From assembly GCA_963082975.1 (NCBI GenBank), contig OY720344.1:92386538-92450537 (forward strand): a stretch of 64,000 nt of DNA. Direction: 5' to 3'. The notes beneath the pieces were generated by a model. The model was not told where the DNA came from, did no database searches, and saw only the letters and a list, made by a program, of their open reading frames with translations. Positions 36,801 through 45,729 of this stretch are shown in pieces. The DNA is from Labia minor. Lineage: Eukaryota > Arthropoda > Insecta > Dermaptera > Spongiphoridae. The translations under genes and the position numbers were made by a program. The stretch's first letter is position 1. Each line of letters begins with the position of its first letter.

Positions 36801-38636
36801 GCGAGAGAAATCAATTAGAAGAAAAGTTCGTGACGTCATTGGTAGGCAAAAAACCAGCATAGTTACTAAAATTGTGTAGCATATGTTTGTTAAAATTGAT
36901 TTGTTCGTGAAAAATATTTTGGTTTTTTCAAATTTCAAGGCATTTCCACTACTTTGTTATTTACAATTTTAAAATTCCCTAATAAAACACCTGGTGTAAA
37001 TATAAACAGTAGTATCTCCTATTGCGAAACGACTAGTAGATAAATCAGAGTAACGCTGAAATCGTTGAGTGTCAAAATTAGAAAATTAAAGGAATTGTAT
37101 GGAAGTGATACAGGATAGGAGTACCATGGTTATTGCGTCCAAGTACTTTCAGTACTTCCACAAAAATAGATAAATCGTTTTAGGTAGTATGTTAATGTTC
37201 CGAAAGTTTTTCTTTAATCATATAAATGAATCAACTTAGTGCGCCCTAAATACTTAATAAGTACAATTGTTCAAGGTACTTATATTAATAAATAAATCTG
37301 TCAAAATATTTTCATAGATAAAAGTAATTGATGGAAGCCATTTTCCAAATCAATAAATTAATCATTTATTTGTTTATTTAATTTATATAGGTAAAACTTG
37401 GGCTCTTCGTTATTATTTAAATATTCATAATAGCTTTGCTGAACAATGTCTTCAAATCTACATTCCATCCATTTTACTTGTTATGATATGCTGGGGAAGT
37501 TTTTTAGTTCGACCGTTAATTGTTCCTGGAAGAGCATCTATTCTTTTATCATCTCTCCTTTGTATGGTGACACTGTTTGTAACTCAAAGGTAAAAAAATC
37601 AACTTTTTTCATTCAAAGAATGATAATTTAAAGTTTTTTTTTAATACAGACTAAATTATCCTGGAAAAGGAATTATAAAAGCATTGGATGTTTGGGAAAT
37701 AGTATGTCTATTGTTTACTACCTTAGCAATATTTGAATATTTTGTGATTCTTTTTCAAATTAGAAATCCTTCAACAGAGCGACGAATAATCCCAACGGTA
37801 AGAAACATTTAATAAGTTAATTTAAACTTAAACTTTTATAAAAAAAATCTGTAATGTAACATTTCTTAAATTCTTTTTTCTTTTTTCTTCCTTAATTTTG
37901 CATTCAGGAAAATCTTTTTGCAAATTATTATAGTAAAAATTGAAGTTTTCATTTTGGAATTAAACACCTGATATTCAAATATTAATTAGTATTAAGTTGT
38001 ATTTACAGAAAATTTTCTGATTCTGAATGTGAATTGGTAAATCTTGTGATTTGATTACAATATTTACTTTCCATTGCCTTTTCTTTACAAGCCAACTACA
38101 AAAAATTTAACTTAGTTTAAGATGTGAATTAAGGAGTTGGAGGCAGAATCGATTCTAAAAAAAATAGTCAAAAAGTTAACGTTTAAAAAGAAATAATGTG
38201 TTTATTTCCAAAAAATTTGTTTCTTATGAGGACACATATTTCAAAACCCCTTTTCTTTAATATACTACACTACTTCTACTTTCTCTATAATTTTACAATT
38301 AAAAAATGTTTTTAAAAGAAAAAAATCCTGAAATCTAATAATTTTATCGCTTCATAATGAAATCAAAATAATAATAATAATAAGTCCTAATTTAATTAAT
38401 TTTAGGTCCAATCACAACCTTTTTATTCAGAAATGAAAACATGTTTGTTTAAAATAAAAAATCTGGTGATAGTTGATCCGAGTCATCCGGATGGATGGAA
38501 TAATTTAGATAGATTTTGTATCAAATGGTATCCAATTACTTTCTTTACTTTTATTTTTGTTTATTGGTTTGTATGTGTCTTATGGTATATTTTAAGCGAA
38601 ATTCTTTATAAAAAAAATATGTGTACTTTTATATAA
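30104..38636 (+). CDS. Divergent Cys-loop ligand-gated ion channel subunit (probably anion-selective), 8 exons
   Basis: Exons are 30104-30236, 30581-30648, 34157-34386, 34445-34527, 35960-36115, 37391-37589, 37650-37797 and 38406-38636; all introns are GT-AG, all phases agree, and the product is 415 residues. It starts with a signal-peptide-like hydrophobic stretch (residues 1-24). The extracellular domain has the aromatic HRWVDEQ segment and a true Cys-loop: Cys151 and Cys165 are 13 residues apart around FPLD (158-161). Four membrane segments follow: M1 about 244-263, M2 about 267-287, M3 about 302-326, M4 about 381-401. M2 begins VPGRAS; the P-G-R at 269-271 resembles the P-A-R of GABA/glycine/GluCl-type anion channels, and there is no glutamate as in nicotinic receptors, so anion selectivity is inferred. 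The M3-M4 loop is short, about 54 residues. A second extracellular cysteine (213) precedes M1, and another (243) sits at the start of M1. The family forms pentamers in the plasma membrane; the ligand cannot be told from sequence. Introns 2, 4 and 5 are filled with transposons, yet the reading frame is intact. Confidence 0.9.
31392..31841 (-). mobile_element. Mariner/Tc1-type (DDE) deletion derivative with TIRs, in channel intron 2
   Basis: Imperfect terminal inverted repeats bound this 450-base element: the left end reads TATACAGGGTGTCTCAAAAA (31391-31410) and the right end is its approximate reverse complement (TTTTTTTAGATACTCTGTAT, 31821-31840), with TA at the ends. Between them, on the - strand, about 31735-31610, a transposase fragment reads [13 protein letters not shown] and [13 protein letters not shown]. 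These match the N-R-x-N-x-x-Y-W and V-T-V-x-C-G-I-S blocks of the DDE transposase catalytic core. The rest of the transposase is missing, so this is a non-autonomous remnant. Confidence 0.75.
31900..33635 (+). pseudogene. Decayed non-LTR retrotransposon (reverse transcriptase), channel intron 2
   Basis: Broken frames on the + strand together give a LINE reverse transcriptase. The order is [20 protein letters not shown] (about 32010-32070), [20 protein letters not shown] (32180-32240), [17 protein letters not shown] with the first catalytic aspartate (32435-32480), and GVRQR with PLSP (about 32615-32645). Breaks include a TAG at 32165-32167, a frameshift near 32410 and a TAG at 32629-32631. 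The Y-A-D-D block that should follow PLSP is absent, so there is an internal deletion. The 3' part (32833-33380) has a basic region with [11 protein letters not shown] and a C-terminal knuckle, [17 protein letters not shown]. The copy ends near 33635 with an AATAAATAAATAA tail. The C-terminus resembles R1/jockey-like elements of insects. It is in the same orientation as the host gene. Confidence 0.85.
33764..33815. repeat. Compound (CTAT)n / (TA)n microsatellite
   Basis: Runs of CTAT units pass directly into a long TA run, followed by further TATA-rich DNA. It lies in channel intron 2, downstream of the LINE tail. Confidence 0.9.
34553..35530 (-). mobile_element. Ginger-like DNA transposon (integrase-type transposase), channel intron 4
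   Basis: The ends are inverted repeats: TGTTACTGTGAAAGACCGAA at 34553-34572 and the reverse complement, with one change, ending at 35530. Subterminal GTCGACATTCAC motifs recur at both ends. TATA follows the right end and precedes the left, fitting a 4-base duplication but inside a TA run. On the - strand, 35369-35121 encodes an integrase zinc-binding (H2C2-like) region: [38 protein letters not shown] and YLNLCK. Further on (about 35100-34950) comes [23 protein letters not shown] and [10 protein letters not shown], the retroviral-integrase-like catalytic core with the first aspartate. After a frame change there is LQ-SDN-like coding and VERANQDIQ at about 34820-34800. These match Ginger/KRBA2-type integrases by memory. 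Stops and shifts show it is dead. Confidence 0.82.
36270..36562 (-). repeat. tRNA-derived SINE (family S1), channel intron 5
   Basis: Read on the - strand from about 36560, this has a tRNA-like head with an RNA polymerase III B box, GGGTTCAAGTTCC (about 36510), and a plausible A box about 35 bases before it. A body follows with GGCAAGGGAATTTCCC and, further on, AAAATCAAGGTTAAGG. A divergent copy is at 63795-64000. It is GC-richer than its surroundings. Confidence 0.7.
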
Positions 38637-38696
38637 TAAATTATTTAAAAAAAAATATAATGAAATGTTTTTCAAAATAAAATTATAGATAATAAG

Positions 38697-39286
38697 TTGG
38701 CCAGGCGCAGAACCGAGCGACGGTTTGAAATAAATTAATTTCCAGCTACAGAAACAATTTCAAATAATTTAAATGTATCTATTAATGCAATAAAAAACAG
38801 ATATGGATATAACTTAAATATTTTTAAATTTATTTTATTTAAAATATATAAGTGGGAGCTGGCTGTGACGTCATATAATTTTAAATTAAGAAAAAACTAA
38901 TGAACATTTTCCCGAGGATAAAACCAATACAAAGTTGATGATTTGTGGAGATATATAAAAAATTCTCCTCATGTGAAATATGGTGAAAATAATCCTTCCT
39001 TTCCTATCGTCGGTCGGTATCCGGTTTTCGGATTTGCACCAAAAGTTGATCAATTCATCCTACTGATGTATTAAGTAAATATACCAAATTTCATCAAAAT
39101 CCGTTGAACCGTTCAAGCTGTACACATCTATACGAACACACACACAGCGGACGGACCGACAGACATCATTCTAAAAATACTTTTTTCTGCTAAGAAAATG
39201 CATGATTCGTGGAGATATGTAAAAATCTCCACATGTGAAATTTGGTGTGAAAACAATACCTTCCTTACTATCGTCGGTCGGTAAAA
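38697..39286 (-). mobile_element. Family A TIR element, near full-length single unit
   Basis: The unit runs from GAACCGAGCGACGGTTTGAA near 38709 to ATCGTCGGTCGGT ending at about 39282, so its ends are inverted repeats of ACCGACCGACG. Inside are two degenerate blocks that each contain TGAAATTTGGTGTGAAAA-type sequence with a nearby short hairpin (GGAGATATGTAAAAATCTCC), and a GACA/GGAC-rich stretch. It starts 60 bases after the channel stop codon, so it may supply the 3' UTR. No coding capacity is seen. Confidence 0.7.
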
Positions 39287-39507
39287 AACATTCATTGAAT
39301 ATATAAATTTGTAAATGAATCAAATTGAAATGAAATACAAAATGAGAGCAAGTAGTAGAATAAGAAAGCTTACATAAGAGTATGTTAATCAAAAGAACAA
39401 AAATTAGTTAAATTATATTAAATCGATAATGAAAAAAAAATATTAAGTGAATTAGTTGAAATAAAATTTCTCTAAGAGAATATTGAGAATAAACGAATCT
39501 TTTTTAA

Positions 39508-39548
39508 ATTATAGTACTTGAGGTTGAACCTCGCCAAGTTCATGTAAT
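39508..39548 (+). repeat. SINE S2 fragment
   Basis: TACTTGAGGTTGAACCTCGC followed by CAAGTTCATG matches the B-box end of family S2 in the opposite orientation to the other two copies. Only about 40 bases are recognisable. Confidence 0.4.
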
Positions 39549-40172
39549 TTATAATTAAATAAATAATATTGAATTAAATATAAAAATATAAAAAATAAAA
39601 ATATAGGTAATTGGATAAAATAGTTCAAAATAGAAATAAAATGAATATTTATTTACCCTTTTTCTAAAAAAAAAACTAATCTAAGACTTATTCAACAGAT
39701 TGTTGAGATATTGATAATTTCAAAATCAGAACATGTAATTTTGTAGTATTTAAAATATTTTTATAATTTCTCAAAAATATTAGGATTTAAATTCCTAAAT
39801 TTCTATATTCTTTTTTTAAAATCATAACTATTTTAATGATGATATGTTTTAAAGAAAAAATATTTAAATATTTTGATTTCAAAGTTTAAATATAAAATTA
39901 AAGATAAAAATAAGAAAAAAGAATAGTATGTGCTTGTTTTATATTATAAAAAAGAAGTTAAAATTCGTATATTTTAATTTGATCCATTAAAACTTTCGAT
40001 ATATTTTTCTCTACAAAGATAATAACTAATCAGATCGATATATTTAATTGTATCGAAGTGTCATTCCTAGTCACTTGATTTGTTTTTGACAAAGAATATG
40101 TAAAAACAGTATTATATTAATTAATAAAATTAAAATATTTGCATTTAAATATATATAAATATTTAATGAAAT

Positions 40173-40400
40173 ATGTTAAAACAACATAAAAAATTAGTAA
40201 TTCCTTTTATTATAGCAAGTTTTGCAATATTATCTCATTTTATTATAAATGGTATGTTATTAAAATAAAGTAATTTTATATTAATTTATAATTTTTTTAG
40301 GGAATTCTTTATTGGAGATAATAAATTAAAGAAAGTTTCATCAGTGCAAGAGAATTTCCAAGCTAGAATAGATTTACATGAAAAAGGAGGACAAAAATAA
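40173..40400 (+). CDS. Possible small single-pass membrane protein, two exons (uncertain)
   Basis: An ATG at 40173 opens a short frame with a basic start (MLKQHKKL) and one strong hydrophobic stretch (VIPFIIASFAILSHFII), as in small mitochondrial inner-membrane proteins. A second open segment, 40302-40400, reads EFFIGDNKLKK through ENFQARIDLHEKGGQK and a stop. A good acceptor (TTTTTTTAG at 40292-40300) precedes it. The obvious donor GTATGT at 40252 does not put the two halves in one frame; a weaker donor, GTTATT at 40256, does and would give 60 residues with a 45-base intron. The charged tail after a single membrane helix suggests a cytochrome-oxidase-assembly-like micropeptide, but I recognise no family. 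It could also be a frameshifted relic. It lies between the channel gene and the convergent DUF4485-like gene. Confidence 0.4.
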
Positions 40401-41045
40401 ATGTCCTTTAGATAGATTTCTAGTCACTTAAATTTATATTTTATATTTATAAAATTTAAATTATATGGTAAACAATCATGTTTCGGTTGAGTATTTGTAT
40501 TAAATAAAGTTTTTTTAAAAAATAAATACCCTAGAATATTTTTATTTTGGGCGTTATACCATGAACTTAAATAGATTTAGAAATAACTTTTAATTAACAG
40601 GAAGTTAAGGTATAATTCAGAGGTTGTAAAGTCATAACTTCAAATAGTAGTATAGAAATAAGGAATAACTAAAACTTCATAGTAGCAATTTGAAATAAAA
40701 AATATAATTTATAGAATTAAATAATAAAATTCAATTCATTTTTTTTTTATATTTACTTACTGTTCTTAGTCAAAATTCTTTTTATCATTTTTAATTATTT
40801 AAAAACCCTTAAAAAATCGTCATAAGAATATAATAAATAAATTAGCTAATTTATAATTATTTTCTTTTTAAAATGAATTAATTCATTATTTATAATATTT
40901 TTTAATATATTATATTCAAAAAATTTTATCATATTGCATTGTATATGGTAAGATTTTATTATCTTTTTTACAAAACATTTTATTAATATAATAGGATATT
41001 CTGTACAAATTTAATTTAATGACCTGTTTTTGAATATTATAAAGA

Positions 41046-43953
41046 TTATTTTCGAAAAACTTTCGGTCCTTGTAATCGCGAGATTCGCTTTATTGAAGTT
41101 GTCTTTTCCGTTTCCCTCTCATCAATAGCAACCATCCTTGGAATTGCAATTTGAGAAACGGGTTGTTGATCAATCATATGTCGTAATGAATCAATACGAA
41201 TCTTTTGTTGAGTGATTTCTTTTTGAATATTCCTATTATTAAAAAAAATGATATAATATAATGATATAATATGAAATAATTTGACAGCTACTTAAAAAAT
41301 AAAATACTTACTCCATTTCATTTTTATAAAGATCAATATCTTCATTAAGTTGCTCTATTGAAGAATTATTTATTGATGATGTAGCTTTAAAACGCTCCAA
41401 TTCTTCGCTGAGTTCTTTGTTCAATTTTTCTTTTTGCATATTCGTTAACTACAATTCAGACATATTTTTAAATTATTTTTTTATAAGAAATATAAATAAA
41501 ATTTTATTTGTTTATTAGATTCTCTATTCTAGGAATATTTTATAATAAATTTAAAGTATTATATAAATAATATAAAAATTAAATAAATATATATATATGG
41601 AAAAATGAAGGAGCAAATTCAGAGATTCCTTCTTAATATTTGTAAATGTTAAAATAAATAAAACAGTTCTCTGCAGTGATACGAATCTTTTGTTGAGTGT
41701 TGATGTATTAGTAAAATAAGAAGTAAGGGAACGCATATTGGGAGCAAAAAAAATCCTATTTTCAGCAAACTATTTTTTCTTAATCTTACTATACAAAATA
41801 TTAAGAACACAAAAAGAAGAAATTCTAACAGTAAATTTAAACGGGAGTTGAACGGGACATGAAAAAGTACTGGAACGCGTTCCGGTTCTGAAAAAAGATA
41901 AGGAAATGTTCCACCGCGTTCCCCTCCCAATAATCACTGGTTCTCTGTCTGAAGATTATTCACATTAATTGTAATACACAAACATAAGTATATGTATATA
42001 TAGCATGTTATACCTCAAAACGATTTTCTGCATCTTCTAACTCAGACAATAATTGCATTGTCACAGCCTCCTGATTTCCTTCATCTGAATCTGTATGTAA
42101 ATTAATTTCTTTTTTTAGTTTGTATTGTTCAGCTCGCTTTTTAGTTTCTTCAATTAATTTCAAAGCTTTTACTGAACGATTCCAGTTTCTTTTTGCTTCC
42201 TAATGAATAATTGAATTAACAAAAAAAAAAATTATTAAGAATTCTTGAATAGATTTATTTTTAAATTATAAAAGAAATAAATAATATAAGATTACGTCGT
42301 ATTTATTCAAACCGTTTTTAAGTTCTTGTCTTATTTCATTTCGCATTTCTTCAACAGCTTTCTCATGCTGTAGTTTAGTTCTTTGTACTATCTCAGCTCT
42401 TTCAATAGCCAGAAGATTAAGAAATTTTTCTATAAGTAAATACGAATAAGTTTTTTCTAATAAACGCATATTTAGATTTGTTGGCCTTCTTTTGGCAGCC
42501 TCTTCCCATAATGTGTCTGAAGGTTGACGTTGAGTGTATTCAGACATGATATCAAGAATCTATTAATTATGAAATAAAAAGTATTAATAGAAAGTTGTAG
42601 ATGTCTATGGAATTTATTTCGATTAAATATAATGAAAATAATAGGAAAAATCTAATCACCTTATTAATTCTTGAATTAATTTTATCACGTAAAAGTTCTA
42701 GAATTAATTTATTCATTTTCTCTGGACACATTTTTGAAAGCATAATCCAATGAGGACTTTTTTTAATATCATTTTGCAACGCTTCATAGAAAGGTTGAAC
42801 ATTATCATCAATTGATTGCCCATAATCCAGGCTTTGATCTATAAGTTCTACAATGTGTTTTAATTGATAACCAATATCTTTTCTGTTTTCAGGGGTGAAG
42901 GAAGATCCCTAGAAAATAACAAATCTCAAGCTAAGGAGGCTAAAATATTTTTAATTAATAATTATTTATATATTAATATTAGTTTGGAATGTCTATACCT
43001 CTTCTCTGTAGTGATTTTCAAGAGAATCAAGAGTACTTTCTAATTCTTGTGAGAAAATATTGATTTCAGTAGTTAATTGATTTTGTCTAAAATAAAAATT
43101 AAATATAAATCCATAGAAAAGAAATTTTAAATATACTAACCTTTTTAATATTTCTTGATCAATCCATCTTGGTTCATTTTCAGCAACAGATACTGCCAAA
43201 TAAGCGCACATTCCCCGATTATTATTAAGTCGTTTTGTTGCAAAATAAGTTCTGCCATCAGATGAAAATCCTCCAGAATGTATATTTTCATTATCTAACG
43301 TTGCAAATGATTCTATATTCTTGCAAATAAAATAAGTAGATTATTATTTAATTTAATTTTATCTTGAATTTTAGAGAGTTACTAATATTTTATTTTCTAA
43401 ACATATAATATAAAAAAATATTTTCGATGAATTTCGAAAATATAAATTTACATTTTGATTGCGTATAATTTCATTTTAGGATTAAAAATAATTAATTAAA
43501 AATATTTACTGGAACTGCTTGATTTGGATCAAACGTAGATGTTGGGTCGGGAAGAGGTCCTTGAGGAGGCCACTCTCGAAAAATTGAATGTAATTTTTTT
43601 TCTTGCATGCATTGTAATAATTCTGATAAGAAAATATTGCGTTTCTGTTTTTCATCAAAACCAATAGCCTGATTTGCGCATAATCTCTCCAACCATTTCT
43701 ACAAATGCATTTTATTGTAAAAAAACAACGTTAAATTATTATTTTTTATAATAATAGGTTTAAATAAAAACCTGGCACGTTGCTCTCTCAACATCATTCT
43801 CTAAGTTGTTATAATGTGTTTTAACGAATGAAAGGTAAAGTAAAAAATCTTGGTCAAGTTTCGCTCCTAAATCGCGAATTGTGGGACTTTCTTCCTTAAA
43901 GAAATAAATTATAAATATAATGTATTTTATATATTTTCATTATAGCTTACCAT
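41046..43953 (-). CDS. Coiled-coil protein with N-terminal DUF4485-like region, 10 exons
   Basis: Coding exons on the - strand run 43953-43951, 43894-43772, 43698-43510, 43319-43141, 43086-42999, 42908-42660, 42559-42296, 42199-42014, 41448-41312 and 41232-41046; every junction is GT-AG and in phase, giving 534 residues. Exon 1 contributes only the ATG, directly followed by donor GTAAGC; no in-frame ATG exists upstream of exon 2 without this intron, which is why I chose it. Residues about 10-105 (LDQDFLLYLSFV, then KWLERLCANQAIGF and SIFREWPPQGPLPD) look like the DUF4485 domain; this is from memory of the family, not a search. From about residue 170 the protein is charged and helical, with long stretches of likely coiled coil (for example IERAEIVQRTKLQHEK and EELERFKATSS). 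The basic C-terminus ends GPKVFRK. No catalytic motif or membrane segment is seen. A structural or cytoskeletal role is only a guess. Introns range from 55 to 565 bases; intron 8 carries a hAT MITE. Confidence 0.88.
41674..41939. mobile_element. hAT-type MITE in intron 8 of the DUF4485-like gene
   Basis: The element begins CAGTGAT and ends ATCACTG, and is flanked on both sides by the identical 8-base GTTCTCTG (41666-41673 and 41940-41947), the target duplication length of hAT elements. Next to the left end, 41679-41699 is identical over 21 bases to 41194-41214 within exon 10 of the same gene. No transposase is present. Confidence 0.8.
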
Positions 43954-45729
43954 AGGTTATTTATATTTTAAATCATTTATCTAAATTAAAAAATACATGG
44001 CCAAAACATGTTTGTTAGATCTATCAACATTATCTGAAAAATGATAGTACTTTTTGGGAAAAAAATGAATTTATTTCACGTTTTGTATAATAATATTTTG
44101 ATTAGGATAGAGTGAATCGCGGCCTCTTGGAAAGAATTTATGTCATTTATTATTTTTTGAATAATTAATACATTTTTTTAATATTATTTTTAGTCTTTTT
44201 AGAATAAAATCTATTACGTATAATTTTATTTATATTATTAACAATATAAAAAGATAATATTGATTTATATTTTATGATTGGATTTGAAGTAATAATTAAA
44301 ATATCTGAAACAAATTTATAGAATATAGTAATTAATAAAAGAAAACATTTATCATAATTGTTATAAAAATACGTTTTATTATTTTTTTTATTTAAATCTT
44401 AATCCAAGTAAATTGTTATTAAATATGTACAATATTTACAAAATAAATAAATTTTAAACTTTTGACTTAACACACGAGAAATAAACAAAAACAATTATGA
44501 ATCACTTTTTCAATAAGAACTGCTCTAACATGACATTAGTGTTTATTTATTTATAATCATCATAAATAAAATTTTTTTAAAAAAATAGATATTAAACACC
44601 CTACTTTTGTTATAAATATTTTAAATAGTTATATTTAATGAAATTCCTGTAGGTATACAAATTGGTAAACACTTATATTAAGCATGCTGTTGTACCTTTT
44701 AAATTCCAATCAACAATAAATGGTTGAATTATTTTTACCCTTATTGTGTGTGATAATGGATTATTCTAAAATATTATAAGACAAATTCAACTTTGAATAT
44801 TATTAGGATAAAATGGTTTCGATTTTTTTTTATAAATATTTATCAATTAGTGAAAAAATAAATAATAAGCTCCGTGATGAAATTAAAAAAATAAAAATTC
44901 TCACGAAAAATTAAATAATTAAAGGAACATTAAGATTAAAGATAAAGTTAAAAGAAATATTAAATGAATCAATATATTAATAGTTAAAAAAATGTGATGA
45001 ATTAGAACAATTAAAGTCTAGTTGTTCAAAATAAAGCCACTCATTTAATTCAATATAGAGGAATAGTAGTCAACAAACAATTAAATAAAAATAAAAAATA
45101 TTTTAAGAGAAGAAAAGATCTGTCGAAAATTATAAATATTTAAAAAGAATAAATAAATAATTAAAGAGAAACAAGCAATCTTTCAAAAGACTAAATAATC
45201 AAAACAACATATCTAGACATATTATAAATGCTGAAGATATTACTTTGAATGAAGAGTTAGACGATGTAAATAAAAATAAAATATTCAAAAAAAGAAATTA
45301 GAAAATAATTAAAAAATAAAAAATAGTACAATTTCAATGCTTCCCTTAACTAAAAAAAAATGGAAAACCTAACAAAAAAATTTCAGTTTTACAAAGAAAA
45401 ATTAATAAAATTTGATAACTAATTTACAAATTTATAAAAAAAAAACAAATTAATTATTAATAAATAAAATTTATCTGTGAATAAAAATAAAGCTTAAATT
45501 TATATTCGGCTAAGTTCACCGTATAGTGAAATTGACCCACCAAATTTTACTTTTTTAACAGAAAATTTAAGAAATTTATTAAAATTAGCTCTGTAAATGC
45601 CTTAAATTAGCTAATCAAATTTTATGAACAAAATAAAGTTGATTAAATAAATTTTAATATAAATTATTTCGATATCATACAGTCTTATTGTAAACTATAG
45701 TTATTAATTAATTAAACTATAGTTATTGA
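43954..45729. other. Spacer between MAT1 and the DUF4485-like gene
   Basis: Both neighbours are on the - strand, so this holds the MAT1 3' end and the promoter of the coiled-coil gene. Lysine/asparagine-rich broken frames around 44930-45330 look like AT-rich noise. No repeat family was recognised. Confidence 0.5.

Noticed and set aside
44930..45330. Lysine/asparagine-rich broken frames resembling a decayed coiled-coil gene
   Set aside because: Composition follows directly from AT-rich DNA, stops occur every few codons, and there is no conserved motif.
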